From the NCBI GenBank assembly GCA_028023455.1, contig JAQFVV010006313.1:1374992-1438991 (forward strand): a DNA stretch of 64,000 bases. Direction: 5' to 3'. The notes beneath the pieces were generated by a model that was not told the origin of the DNA, ran no database searches, and worked only from the letters and a program-made list of their open reading frames with translations. Each line of letters starts with the position of its first letter. Position 1 is the stretch's first letter. The position numbers were made by a program, and so were the translations under genes. The DNA comes from Epiperipatus broadwayi. Lineage: Eukaryota; Onychophora; Udeonychophora; Euonychophora; Peripatidae. Positions 35,560 to 47,417 of this stretch are shown in pieces.

Positions 35560-37123
35560 GTTTATATTGCAGTAGATGGATGCTGATACATATTTAAGAC
35601 TTGGTAGGGTTTATTATCAGTTTTTCTTTCATCTAATATTGGTTCAGTCTCTATACAGGCAATTTGTGATGAAACTGAATAGTTGTCCATTTGTTGTTGG
35701 CTTAAATCCATTTCTATTTCATCATTTTCTAAGTTGTATATGTCTGATGAGTTGTGCTTTTGGTCTGTTTTTTTTTGCCTTTTTGGATTGCTGGTTTTTA
35801 GGTGGTCCGCCTGGCTTTCTTTTTCCCTCTGGTATATTCTCTTGAATGGGTGGAAGATGTGGTTTTATTGCATCCATTATGTTTGATGCAGTTTTGTTTA
35901 TTATTGTGGTTTGTTTTATATTTGGTGAACTTATATTATCTTGATTTATATTTTCATTATATAGCTGTGTGTGTTTATTTTCTGTTTGTTGATTTTTACT
36001 TGGTACACCTTTTGTTTTATTGAGTTGCTGATCCTGTGCTGTAATTACTGCATTTTGTGTTGTGGTTTCTTGAGAGTTATTTTTGTTTGAATCTTGGGTG
36101 TCTATGTTAGTTTTTGGGTTATTATTTTTTGGTTAGTTTTTGGGATTGGTAATTCTGCTCTGTTATCATTTTTGTTTGTGGGTGTTTGAACCTGTTTTTT
36201 CCAGTTTCTATTATTGGGTTGTCAATGGATGTAGTGTTATTAGAAATTTTATTTTCATCATTAGTGGGTTGTTCTGGGGAGAAGATTTTGTTTTGTTCAC
36301 AGTGATTGCCTTTTGTGTTATCACTGAGTTGCTAGGTGGCCTCTCTGTCCACAGCCAATACAATGTGGCTTTAAACCTCTTATGTGAAAAGAGAGTGTTG
36401 CTTCTTGATCTGTAATTTGTGTTGGGATCATGGCAGCAGCTATGTTTTTATGGAGTTTTATTTTAAATTCTAAATGATTACTACATATCGGTATAGGTGT
36501 GTCTATTAAATAAATTGGCTGTAGAGCAATTACTTTTCCAAACAGGTTTATAATTTTTTGAAAATCTTGTAAGTTGTATTTAAGATATGTTTTTTTTAGC
36601 ACTCCAGTAATAATATTTTTCCGGTTTTCATCTATAATTATGAGTGCGTAATTATTGAGTGCTAAAATAGTGGATTGAAAACGTTTTTTTTGCTGCTGAG
36701 TATAAAAATCAATGGTTATATATCACAAATTTGGATGGTCTGCAATACAAGAGATTGTTTCCCATAGTGCATTTTATGTAATTTCTTCATATAATAAAGC
36801 TACTAGCGATGTTGGTGAAAAAACCTGCAAAAAGTTTCAAACAACATATGAGGCACCATATCATTGAAACGGTCCGTCACATTTTCAAGCATTTCTTTTG
36901 TCCAGATTGCGGTAGGGAGTTGATGTTCCTCTTGAGTATGTAGATCTACATTTATTATATCATTTGTATTTGTTCTTTGGAAATGCGGTATTTGGGTTGG
37001 TGCTGTAATATTGCTGTTGCTTTTAAGTATTTTTGCATATGAAATAGGTGATGTTGAAACTAACGATGTTGTTAATTTCGTATTGGTGCTTAACTCGCTC
37101 ATGTTTGACTGGGCAGTAGCCAT
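35560..37123 (-). pseudogene. LINE A ORF1: nucleic-acid-binding protein with CCHC
   Basis: Starts at ATG 37123 (MATAQSNMSELS). Low-complexity Ser/Thr/Asn N-terminus, then EEHQLPTAIWTKEML. After a frame break, 36602-36321 encodes KYNLQDFQKIINLFGKVI and then a CCHC knuckle, HCIGCGQRGHLATQ, whose last Cys is lost where a TGA follows. The C-terminal part near 35850-35780 reads KRKPGGPPKNQQSKKAKK, a basic AT-hook-like patch in which the core Arg is replaced by Gly. ORF1 proteins of this kind coat the LINE RNA. Several frameshifts break it. Confidence 0.8.
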
Positions 37124-37343
37124 GATTTATTATTCTGAGTCAAGTCACTTTATTTTTTAAAAAAAGATATGAATACACATCGATATTTTCTTTAAAAATA
37201 CTCTATTAATCTATTATATGATTTGATTTGTTCTGTATTACGTTTGTTTTGCGAATAACAGGTTGAAACAAAAGAAAAATATAAATATTTACATCGGAGA
37301 GCTTAAAGATTGCTTCATACCCCAGCAGAGATTTGCTGTGGGA

Positions 37344-37630
<287 letters not shown>

Positions 37631-37788
37631 TTTAACAATATACTTTATTGGACAATAAGTAGGTTACATGTGGTATCACCAGAAAAGGTACACTGATAAA
37701 ATAGACTTACAGATTGTACATGAGTTCATTTGTATAGTTACAATCAATTGCATAGTCTTTGTTTATAGTTTTGCAATCTGAATCTTTG

Positions 37789-40700
37789 TTATATTCTTGA
37801 TCTTTGCTTGATCAGAGACCAAGTTGCTGCATATATGTCTGGGGATGTGATCAATTTGTCCCTATTTTGTATCTGCATTAGCTTGTTTTGAAATGTTGAA
37901 GAGTGTCTTCTAGTGTTTTTCCCAATTAGAAACTTGCACCTGATGCACCACAGAGTATACAGTAGAAATGTTGCTACTCTGATGGTGGGTATTGATTTTC
38001 CCTTGTAAGCCTCCATTAATTGTTCTATCCTGGTATTATTTTTCCTGTACATATTATGTATTATGTCTCTTATTTGACTTAGTCCTCAACATTGGTCCAT
38101 TAGGTGCTTCCATGTTTCTTCTGTTTCATGACATAATCTACAGAAAGGATCAATAGATATGTACATCCTTCTGTGGAATAAAAAATTGGTAGTTGGTAGT
38201 GCATCCAGGTTCATTTTCAGAACAAAATCAAAAAATTTTGGTTCCAATTTCCATTTTTTATATTCTTTTATCATTTTTGTTGGTTATTCTTATTATTGGT
38301 GTTGTGTTATTTTTTCTGTTGTTGTTTGTGTGTATGGGATTGTATAATTCCCAGTATTTGTATTTTTGTATGTATTGATCTGGGATTTTCTTTTCTATTT
38401 TACATTGGTATATCATTAGTTCAATATATGAACCCTTGGGTGGTGGTCTGTCTGTGGGGATTATTTGTAGTAGCTGTTTCAGTTTGGGAAATTGATTGAT
38501 TGTTGTGATTATTACATTTCTAAGTTTTTGCATGTGAAATATGGTGATATCATGTAGGCCCAGTTCACCTATATCTGTTGGTCTTCTAAGTTTTTTTTAT
38601 GGAAATGGCCACTGTTTTTCTGGACCAAATAAGTTGATTGCACATTGAGTTTATCTTGGATTTGAATGCATTGGAAAAAGAAATTATTGGTATATAATAT
38701 GCTATCTTAGTTGTGATTAATTTATTAATCGATTGTATTTTTGAATGTATTGATAGATATGCTTTAGCTAGGAATTTTGTAATGTTTTCAGTTTTTTCTT
38801 TCAACTTGTTCTGTATGTAGCATCTCATTCCCATGGCTCCCATATAAAATGGAAACCCTAGGAATAGACTTGGCTTTCCCTTCTGTATGGATTCACATTT
38901 CCTGTGTATTTAGACCAGGCTGATGTTTTTGTTGTATTAATTTTAAGCCCATATTCTATTGAATAATTATCAATTATCTTTTGTAGCTTAGGTATCTGTT
39001 TTTTGAAAAGCAGGAAGACCATGATATCATCCATGTACTAGGGCTGTCTCTTGTTGCATTTTTGCTCGTATTTTGATCCCTTCAAATGTTTGATTGATTT
39101 TCTCAATGAGAGGGTTAATGTAAAAGGCAAACAGCAATGCACTAAGGGGAACCCTTGTGATAGTCATTGAATGGGGATAAAAGATGGTGAGTTTCTTCCA
39201 TTAACCGTGATATTATTTCATGGTTCAATAAGAGATTTGCTGTTATGTATAATAGCCTCCTAGGAATGTATGTCTGTTTGAGCATCTGCAATAGGACTGG
39301 AATTTTTACTGAATCAAATGCCGATGCAATATCCATTTGCACCACCACTGGACTATATTTCTTTTTTTCTCAGATAGTTAGCATTATAGCTTTAAATAGG
39401 AAGAGTGTCTCTAGCGTTGATGAAGCTTTTTTTGCAAATTGTGTTTTTGAGATGATGGGTGGTAGGTATGGCTCTATCATGTCTTTTATTACCTTTTCTA
39501 GAATTTTTATTGGTAGAAGGCCCATTGAGATGGGTCCTAATTCATCTAGGTTGGGAGTATTTGTCTTCTTTTTGTTGTATGGAACTATTGCAATGGGATA
39601 GATTCCCTGTGTTTGTATAACCTCTTGGGTCAGATAGTTGGCCAGATTAGTAAGGTAATTTTCTATAAACCATCCTAAGTGCTTTAGCACAAATAATGGT
39701 ATTCCAGGGGATCCAGGGTGGCATAAGTTGCTCATATTTTTTATTTCTTTAATGAAGATCTCTTCTTTAAATATGGGTTGGTCTTCGATTGTGCCAAACA
39801 TTTGATTGCCATATTGAGTTGTTTTGCTTGCAATTTGTTTTTAAAGTTTTTAAATATCGGCAGAATCATGTTATGCCCGGAAAAATTATCATTATTACAT
39901 TGAATAGCTAATGGCATTTTTATGTCAGATGCTTATCCCAGTGCCCATTTGATATATTTCTGTGTTCAAGTGTGTTGTTCTGTAATACAGATCTTACTTT
40001 TCTTGATTTTTAAATAATCTTTGAGAGCATCACAAGCCTTATCATAGGCATATTTTAGTTTATATATATACTGTTATGTGTTTTGCGTGGGCATAATTGC
40101 AGTTATTCTTCTGTGGAGTTGTTCTGTATATTCTAAGATTTTTGATGGTGGTAGCTGGTTTCTAACCAGGTGGTTGATGTTAAATGATAGAATGTTTATG
40201 AAAGCTTGATACCGTTGTATAGGTCTAGATTCATTGGTTGAATTTTGTTTAACATTATATAGGATTCCGAAAACAGAAATTCACTTGTAGTTGCAGGCAG
40301 TAATATTCTGATTGTTCTTGTGAGTGGAAGTGTGGTTGTCTGTATATTATTCATGATGATTGTGATCATTGGCTCAGAGTGATTGGAAAAGGTTGTTGGG
40401 GTAAGTTTAATCTTGATGAAATGATGCAATACTGGTAAATAAAAACATAGATCAATTAAAGATGGAAACCGGCCATTGTGAAATGATATTGCATCTGCTG
40501 GCAGGAAACCTTGGCCACTCATAAGTGGAACTGATATTCTGTGTATCCATTTCTTTGTGAATTCCTGGTAAGATGCATTACAGTCACCAACTAGAATTGT
40601 TGGGTTTCCTGTGGTTGCTAGCCTTGAATTTATGGTTGATATTATTGTCTCAATTTTTATTTTTTGTATTGGCATGTAGATGAAGATTATATTGATTGTG

Positions 40701-41010
40701 ATGATTTTGTGATAAAAGGTAACAATTAGTAAGTGTGAATCTATATGAATTATTTTGAAAGTTATGAATGGGCAGATATTGTTAATTACTAGGACAGTAC
40801 CTGCCATGGGGGACATGGTATCCTTGGAGCATGCACAGAACCCCTCAGCATTTAGATATCGCTGGGATCTACTTTTGATGCTGCATATATCTTAGTTTCT
40901 AGCAGCCCTATAATGTGTGGCCTTGTCTCTTTGATCCAGTTTTTAATTTTGTAAAATTTGGAGATCGCATTTAATCCTCTAACATTAATTGCTGCTATTT
41001 TTATTATCAT
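37789..41010 (-). pseudogene. LINE B ORF2: APE endonuclease, RT, C-terminal zinc finger
   Basis: Starts at ATG 41010: IKIAAINVRGLNAISKFY, then LLETKIYA (catalytic Glu), VGDCNASYQEF, SLIDLCFYLP and FSNHSEP, where the usual S-D-H is S-N-H, a catalytic Asp lost. RT: LLPIKILEKVIKDMIEP, motif A QMDIASAFDSV (39348 onward), YMDDIMVFLLF near 39037-39010, KINTTKTSAWS, and thumb sequence at 38843-38586. C-terminal finger at 38274-38086: LDALPTTNFL, then C-R-L-C-H-E-T-E-E-T-W-K-H-L-M-D-Q-C, a complete CCHC-type set. It is followed by a TGA and an in-frame tail to 37789. Frameshifts near 40830, 39950, 39140 and 38550 inactivate it. Confidence 0.88.
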
Positions 41011-41035
41011 AATTATTTTGTTGGAGCGTATTATT

Positions 41036-42771
41036 TTAATTGCTGTTGTTCATTGATAGTATCTCAGATGCATCTACATAGTCCAGCTCTATTTCTTCAT
41101 CAGAAAATTCACCTGGTTGACAAAATGGGTTGGTTTGATCATTGTCTATTTCTTCAGTTTTTATTTTTTTTATACGTCTATTCTTATTTGGCGGTCGGCC
41201 TGGTTTTCTTTTTGGTTCTACTTCTACTGATATATTTTGTGATGTATCTATAGTTATTTCTTCCATGATTTGTGTGCTAGTCTCGTTTATTATTCTTGAT
41301 GTTTGCAATATATTCCCCTCATTATTTATTTTGCTATTATTGAGTAACTGTGTTTCATTCATTGCTGTTTTGTTTTTGCTTTCTTTTTGTTTATCTAATT
41401 GTCGAGTCTCTTTGCCTTGTGCTGGAGGTTTATTATTCACTATATTTGGTGCTTGGTCATCAATTTGTGAGTTTGTGCTTATTATCATATTTTGGGTGTT
41501 TGGTTGATCTGATTCCTGCACACTCATTTGATTTTCTGAGTTTGATGTATTTATATCATTAGATGTTTTTTTTTTTTTTTTTTCTGTTTCTATGTCTATT
41601 TTTTTTTCATATTGCTACCTGTATATTCACTATTTTCTATATTTAGTAGTTCTTTATTCATCTTTCCTATCTTATTTATTGTCTGCTTAGTATTATTTTG
41701 TGGTCTGTCTAATAGCTTTGTCTGATCTTTCATGGTAGGTCCCAGCTCTGTTCCTTGCTCTCGTTTCTCTTGAGACAGATCAGCTAAGATCAAGTTGTTT
41801 TTATTGTTTGGGCAGTTTACAGCTAGATGCCCTCTGATTCCACAACCATAGCATTGTTGTCTCAGGCTTTTTATTTGCAGAGTCAAAATAGGTTCCTGGT
41901 CTATTATTTGGTTAGGGATGTTTTCAGGATTGATATTTTCATTTAACTTAATTTTAAAATGAAAGTTGTTGGTGTATATTGAGATAGGTGTGTCTGTGCA
42001 GTAAATCGGTTAGATATATATAGGTAGACCAAATGGCTGTATTAATTTTGTAAAATCTTGCATTTTTGTCTTGCGTTGTTAGCCGAGAGGTATCGCAGCC
42101 GCCATGCAAGCAAGTAGTTGGTTGCAGACGGTTGTGGGTTCGCGTCCCGGCTGATGCTATGACATATGAAAAAAAAGTAGGTATTTTTCAATGTTCCTGT
42201 GTAGTTATTTTGTAAATTTTTATCTACTATAATAAGAGCATAATTTTGTAATACTTTAATTTTTTCTTGAAACTCTGCACATTGCTATTCGTTAAAGAAA
42301 TCAACCGCTATATATCTAGAATTTGGGTGGTCTCCGATTGTTTGTATAGCATGACACATTTTTTTCTCATCTATTTCTTTATATAGGAGATCCCTTGGGA
42401 ATTTTATATAAAGTTAAATTTTTGTCAGTAACTGCTAATACTACAGATTTATTCGAAAAGAATTTATTAAATGTTTTAAATATTTTTTTAGGTATGGTTT
42501 CATTGAACTTATGATTGATCTCTATCAAATCTTCTTTAGTCCACGTTTGGCATTCCGGTTCATTATAATTTTCATTGCCTTGGGATAAATCGTCAATATC
42601 ATTTTTGTTAGCTTTTCTGAATCTTGTAGTTTGTGTTGATTCTATATTTCTTTTTGAAAGATAGATTTGTTTTTATCACATTTGCATACGTTTTAGCATT
42701 TCTTGCATTGTTTGAATTTGTGCTAATTTCTCTTACGTTTGATAATGTAAATTTTTTCCTCCTGACGTCAT
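41036..42771 (-). pseudogene. LINE B ORF1: CCHC and AT-hook protein, interrupted by a SINE
   Basis: Starts at ATG 42771 (MTSGGKNL). An EPECQTWTKEDLIEINHKF stretch matches the LINE A TAIWTKEML region. A SINE at 42073-42177 splits the segment that reads KNTY / KMQDFTKLIQPFG (LINE A: KKTYLKYNLQDFQKII). The knuckle QQCYGCGIRGHLAVNCP (41850-41800) is a perfect C-x2-C-x4-H-x4-C. Near 41215-41185 the protein reads EPKRKPGRPPNKNRRIKK, a consensus AT-hook (basic-GRP-basic), followed by an acidic C-terminus (FSDEEIELDYVD). An AT-hook binds the minor groove of AT-rich DNA. The poly-T at 41569-41582 causes a frame break. Confidence 0.85.
42073..42177 (+). mobile_element. tRNA-derived SINE inserted in LINE B ORF1
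   Basis: The head looks like a tRNA with a long variable arm: GCGTTGTTAGCCGAGAGG (box A-like, TAGCCGAGAGGTATCGC), a variable part, then GTGGGTTCGCGTCCCGG (box B-like TTCGCGTCC) and GGCTGATGC, whose last bases can pair with the GCGTTGT start. A short body CTATGACATATG and an A-run follow. No credible anticodon stem is needed or seen. It lies antisense to LINE B and splits a conserved ORF1 segment, so it inserted later. Of the three copies in the window this is the best preserved. Confidence 0.8.
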
Positions 42772-42943
42772 GCTTGCTTTTTTCTTCTAACTTAGTTTTA
42801 TATAATAAAAGTAATTTTTTTTACCTTTTTGACAGAAAAAACTTCCTTGTGTGTGTTTCCTTTCTTCCTTCTTGGTGAATTATGTTCTATTTAAAATTTT
42901 ATACTTTTTATTATTTTTGCTGACTTTTTGGTAGCGCACGTAA

Positions 42944-42962
42944 AATTATTATTATTATTAAC
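42944..42962. repeat. Short (TTA)5 at the 5' end of LINE B
   Basis: AAATTATTATTATTATTAAC immediately upstream (minus strand) of LINE B. It may be the remnant of a (TAA)n target. Confidence 0.7.
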
Positions 42963-43000
42963 TGAAGCACAGGCTTATTCTATACCCGTGTCTATATATG

Positions 43001-43291
43001 TAATATATAGGGTATATGAGCACAGACTTTCAGATGACCCATCACTCTCCACTCTATCTAATAACACTGGTATACTCAAGCACATATATATATATATCTG
43101 AGCACTTATAGTATATATGTGTGGGAGATGATAATATGGACTAACTGATGATTGCTGTTTTAGCATGAAATACATATATTGGTGATTATTTATATTTTCA
43201 GCATATATGTGCTTGAGTGTATCAGCGTTATTAGATAGAGTGGAGAGTGATGGGTCATCTGAAAGTCTGTGCTCATATACCCTATATATTA
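43001..43291. repeat. Inverted repeat with ~89-bp arms
   Basis: The arms 43001-43089 and 43203-43291 pair with a few mismatches (for example ACAGACTTTCAGATGACC with its inverse, and ATAGAGTGGAGAGTGATGG). The ~110-base loop contains GGACTAACTGATGATT and AGCATGAAATACAT, which recur in direct orientation at 44045 and 44513. There is no ORF. It looks like a non-autonomous element. Confidence 0.85.
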
Positions 43292-43299
43292 TTATTACT

Positions 43300-43368
<69 letters not shown>
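43289..43368. repeat. (TTA)/(CAT)n/(TTA)n microsatellite
   Basis: A short TTA block, about 36 bases of CAT and ~32 bases of TTA, lying exactly between two inverted-repeat elements. Confidence 0.95.
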
Positions 43369-43371
<3 letters not shown>

Positions 43372-43787
43372 ATTTTAATACGCAAATACGCGCACAACAA
43401 CCGAGCTTCATCAGGATTAAATAACAATATATTATAAACTCAAAATAATTATAATATCTAAAGAATAATGCCCGAGCGCTTTCAAGAGAACTTAGCTCTC
43501 ATAATTATGGGCAACAAAGAATAAGCATAGCGTGTTGGTATATGCTAAAATATGCTGATATATGTAAATTAGTTGAAAATAAATGCGTCAGCATATATCA
43601 GCATATTTTAGCATATACCAACACACTATGCTTATTCTTTGTTGCCCATGATTATGAGAGCTAAGTTCTCTTGAAAGCGCTCGGGCATTATTCTTTAGAT
43701 ATTATAATTATTTTGAGTTTATAATATATTGTTATTTAATCCTGATGAAGCTCGGTTGTTGTGCGCGTATTTGCGTATTAAAATTAT
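43369..43787. repeat. Near-perfect palindrome, 196-bp arms, 27-base spacer
   Basis: Left arm 43369-43564, right arm 43592-43787. The arms are equal in length and differ at only a few positions (for example GTGTTGG/CCAACAC with one G/C change near the middle, and CATAATTATGGG/CCCATGATTATG). The outer ends read ATAATTTTAATACGCAAATACGCGC, inner ends GCTGATATATG. The spacer TAAATTAGTTGAAAATAAAT... is unique. No coding. It is bounded by (TTA)n on the left and, after ~40 bases, (TTA)n on the right. The near-identity of the arms implies a young insertion or arm-to-arm gene conversion. Confidence 0.92.
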
Positions 43788-43823
43788 ATACATGTATAGT
43801 AAGCACCTGAGTTTAATAATTTC

Positions 43824-44036
<213 letters not shown>

Positions 44037-44037
44037 G

Positions 44038-44720
44038 GTAACTGGACCAAATGATGAGTGCTGGTTTAACATGAAATACATGTATTTGTGATTATTTATC
44101 TTTTCAGCATGTGTATGATCAGGTGGGTTAGCAACATGAGATGGCTTGGAGAGTTGAGGGTTGTGTGAAAGTCTAAATTTGAATCCCTTACATATATATC
44201 TGTATGTGAAGGTGTTAGCCTGTACAGTGTATTAATTTACATATTGATACAAAGTGCATTAAAGCTCTGCCCATCCCATGCATATATATGTAAAATGGAT
44301 TATTCTCCTGTACTTTAATGTCAACATGGGTAGGATGACAACCTTGGCACTAACGAGGGCTTTGAACATTCCATCATCAGATTTTCAATGAAATGGAAGG
44401 CTGAAAAGTTGTGAGTTGGAGTAGTTTGATGGCTGTGAATTAAAGTATGAAAATTGGCTATCAATATAAAGCTGAGAACTGATTGTATATATGTGTGGAG
44501 ATGGTAATCTGGACCAACTGATGAGTGGTAATCTAGCACGAAATATGAATATTGGTGATTATTTATTTTTTCAACATGTGTGTGATCAGGTGGGTCAGCA
44601 ATATGAGATGTCTTAGAAAGTTGAGGGTTGTGTGAAAGTCTGATTCAAATAGGTTATATATTACATATATATATATCTATATGTGCAGGTGTAAGCTTGT
44701 ACAGTGTATTAATTTATAAT
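44038..44720 (+). repeat. Direct repeat pair (~200 bp) with ~270-bp unique centre
   Basis: 44038-44245 and 44508-44720 are diverged copies sharing GGACCAA-TGATGAGTG, TTGGTGATTATTTAT-type, GTGTGATCAGGTGGGT, GTTGAGGGTTGTGTGAAAGTCT and TGTACAGTGTATTAATTTA. The first copy follows, and the second precedes, a (TTA)n array. Part of the unit also recurs in the loop of the inverted repeat at 43001-43291. Nothing coding. Confidence 0.75.
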
Positions 44721-44899
<179 letters not shown>

Positions 44900-45164
44900 G
44901 AGTATGCAAAATATTCATGAGACACTACTATATGATGGTTATTATTATAGTGCTAATATGAAATAATACAAAAAATACTTTAATGTACTATATTATTTTG
45001 CTAATATTATGTAATATTTTTTAATATAATTAATTATTTTTGCTAATCCAATGGAGTGAATTTTAATAAAGTAGTATATCAAGTTTTAAATTTTTGTTTC
45101 TTCTGATACAGAATTTTGAAGAAGCAACTTTGTGAAAATTTTTCGATGTATGTAAACGTAAAAA

Positions 45165-46268
45165 TGGACTAATTGTAAATTTTGTTATTTTGCTGTAAAT
45201 AAATCTCTTCTATTGTTATTTAAGTAATTTCTTATAGTCGTTTATTTACATCATCCATCTTGCTAATCAGAAATCATATCCATTATCAAATGAAAATTAT
45301 TTTAAATATTAATTACTACATGACATTTAACTTTATAAGGGTCACTATTTATTAATTTTTTAATAATTAATAGAATATCTAAGAAAGTTGTATTTGCTTA
45401 ATAAAGTATTGCTATTTGTTTTGTCAATTTGGATCACTTTAACTAATTCAATTTGCATATTTCAAATCACAATACATGTTCATTTTACATTTTTGTGTTA
45501 GAAATTCATAATTGTTATTATTTTGTTAAGATTCAATTTGTACAAAAACCTAATTCATATTTAGAAGATGTTACTTATTCTTTATGTTCTTCTAAATTTA
45601 AAAGATCATGTTGTATGTTGTTAAGTTAATAATATTATTTTTATTGTTATAATTATGATAAGACTTTAGCTTAGGGGAAGTATATATATCATATTTATTG
45701 TATTTTAACTATGATTTCATTCATTATTGAATAAATGTGCAGTGTCAAAAAGATTTATGAAAACATATTACTCTGAGATATCTTACATAATTTCATGGAC
45801 TGTATTATGAAATGTATTTTTAATATTTAAGTTTTCTATTTAAAAGATAGATTTTAAATTGCATAAATTTTAAAAGAATAATTCAAATATTTTAAGAAAT
45901 AAATATTTCATCTGATCAAAACAACGAGATGCTTAGAAGATGCTTGGAAATGAATTAGATGATATTTACAAGGTGAATAAAAAAGTTAGCTGTATTATAT
46001 CTTAAAGAAAAAACTTTAAATTAAAGCTAAATGGCATATGTTTATAATATTAAGATTCTTTTATGTATGCTAGAGTGTGTTGCACTTTCTTCATTTAATT
46101 CTTAATATTGTAGCTTTGCATTTTATTATACTTTATATAATGCTTCCCCTGTATGTTTTGGTATTGTGACTTAGATTATTATTGGAACCAAGCATTTACC
46201 ATTTATAGTTTTACATTTATGAATTTTAACTTATATTTTGTCATTCCCTGAATTGTCTTTTATAAGTT

Positions 46269-46275
<7 letters not shown>
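45165..46275 (+). repeat. Dispersed ~1.1-kb repeat, copy 2
   Basis: Collinear with 23280-24640 as described there. Like that copy it ends in a (TA)n array and lies a few hundred bases right of a (TTA)n array. Confidence 0.7.

Positions 46276-46355
<80 letters not shown>
46272..46355. repeat. (TA)n microsatellite
   Basis: About 84 bases of uninterrupted TA at the end of the dispersed repeat. Confidence 0.95.
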
Positions 46356-46358
<3 letters not shown>

Positions 46359-47417
46359 ACTAGACAATTTTCAGTACTGATCTAATTGGTTATATACATT
46401 TCCATTTTTACTTTAGCATCATGAACTATACTCATTTGAAGATTGTTTTTACAAAAATGCAGATTTATTATACTAATAGTACCTATTTTATTTTTATACA
46501 AATTCAATGTATAATCTAAAACCTGTTACTATTAGTTTTCATTAACATGTGTTTGTTGGTGAACTTTCAGTAGTATTTTTTTTTTCAATTTCTAAATGAG
46601 GTCAATTGTAAGTTTTCATTGGATTTCTTATCATTGCATACCTTATATTGGCTTAAAAAATTGATTGGTTTAGGGTTTCAAAGTTTTTCATTTCATTTTT
46701 AAATGTCAGATTTTTTTGGATATTAATCTATGTTTGAAAATTTGTGTAAATTTTTTTTTTTTTATTGGCTTTTTAAGCAAAAAGTAAGGAGAGAAGATGA
46801 AGTGAATGTCATTCGTATTATTCCTAATTCAAACAACCTATTTTGATTTGTAATAGACAGATTTGATTTGGAATATTATTTTGTCTTTAAAAAAATTTTA
46901 AAGTTATATTTACTTAATAGCTCTTTAAAAATTACCTATTTCAAGAAACTTCTCTTGAATAACAGATTTGTTTTGGAAGTTTGAATGCTATTAAAATTTT
47001 GTAAATTTCTTATCATCTTTTTAAAAAGTGATGAGAGATGGATGACCTGTGTCTATTACCTAATTCAAACATCTTTGGAAATAAATTGTCTTAAAAAATT
47101 GTAAATTTCTTGTTTTTTTTTTTAGTTTTTTGTAACGTGAGGGAAGGAGATAAATTGCTTTTTTGACTTGGATGAATACTAATTCTGAGCTTCATTCAAT
47201 ACAAATCTAATCCAACACTACAAACAAAAATGAACTGTCTGTCTTTTAAACAATAATAAATCAAAAAAAAACATTTATTTAAATTATATATTTTTTAAAT
47301 TCAAAACTAAACAATACTAATAATAAAATTTAAATGTACACCACAACAAAAAAATATTTATTTATAAATTAATTTGTAAAAAGTTAATTGTCTATTTCGA
47401 TGTGTGCTGAAAAATTA
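46356..47417. other. AT-rich region, nothing recognisable
   Basis: T-runs and A-runs. No element domain or open frame of note. Confidence 0.6.

Larger units (their letters stand above)
32009..37343 (-). mobile_element. LINE A: near full-length APE-type non-LTR retrotransposon
   Basis: A minus-strand element of about 5.3 kb. The order is 5' UTR (37343-37124), ORF1 with CCHC knuckle (37123-~35560), ORF2 with endonuclease, RT and zinc finger (35508-~32256), short 3' UTR, then the (AAT)n tail. Both ORFs are broken by frameshifts and stops. Its 5' end coincides with the end of the LINE B tail. ORF1 with CCHC, an APE domain, no RNase H and a C-terminal CCHC-like finger is the layout of L1/Tx1/R1-like lineages. 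The exact clade needs a tree. Confidence 0.9.

Noticed and set aside
41053-41562. Plus-strand hydrophobic ORFs at 35.6-36.4 and 41.0-41.6 kb, resembling membrane proteins
   Set aside because: They are antisense shadows of the Lys/Asn/Gln-rich LINE ORF1 genes, which give Phe/Leu/Val-rich frames on the other strand.
42073-42177. A functional tRNA gene
   Set aside because: Box A and B-like parts are present, but no proper anticodon arm can be drawn, and the same body and A-tail recur at 18858 and 50236, so it is a SINE.
43001-43787. CRISPR-like array
   Set aside because: The repeats are single inverted pairs with unique loops, not regularly spaced direct repeats, in eukaryotic DNA.
43741-43790. 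Hammerhead core in the palindrome arms (CCTGATGAAGCTCGG)
   Set aside because: CTGATGA is present but no GAAA follows at hammerhead distance and no stem II can be drawn.
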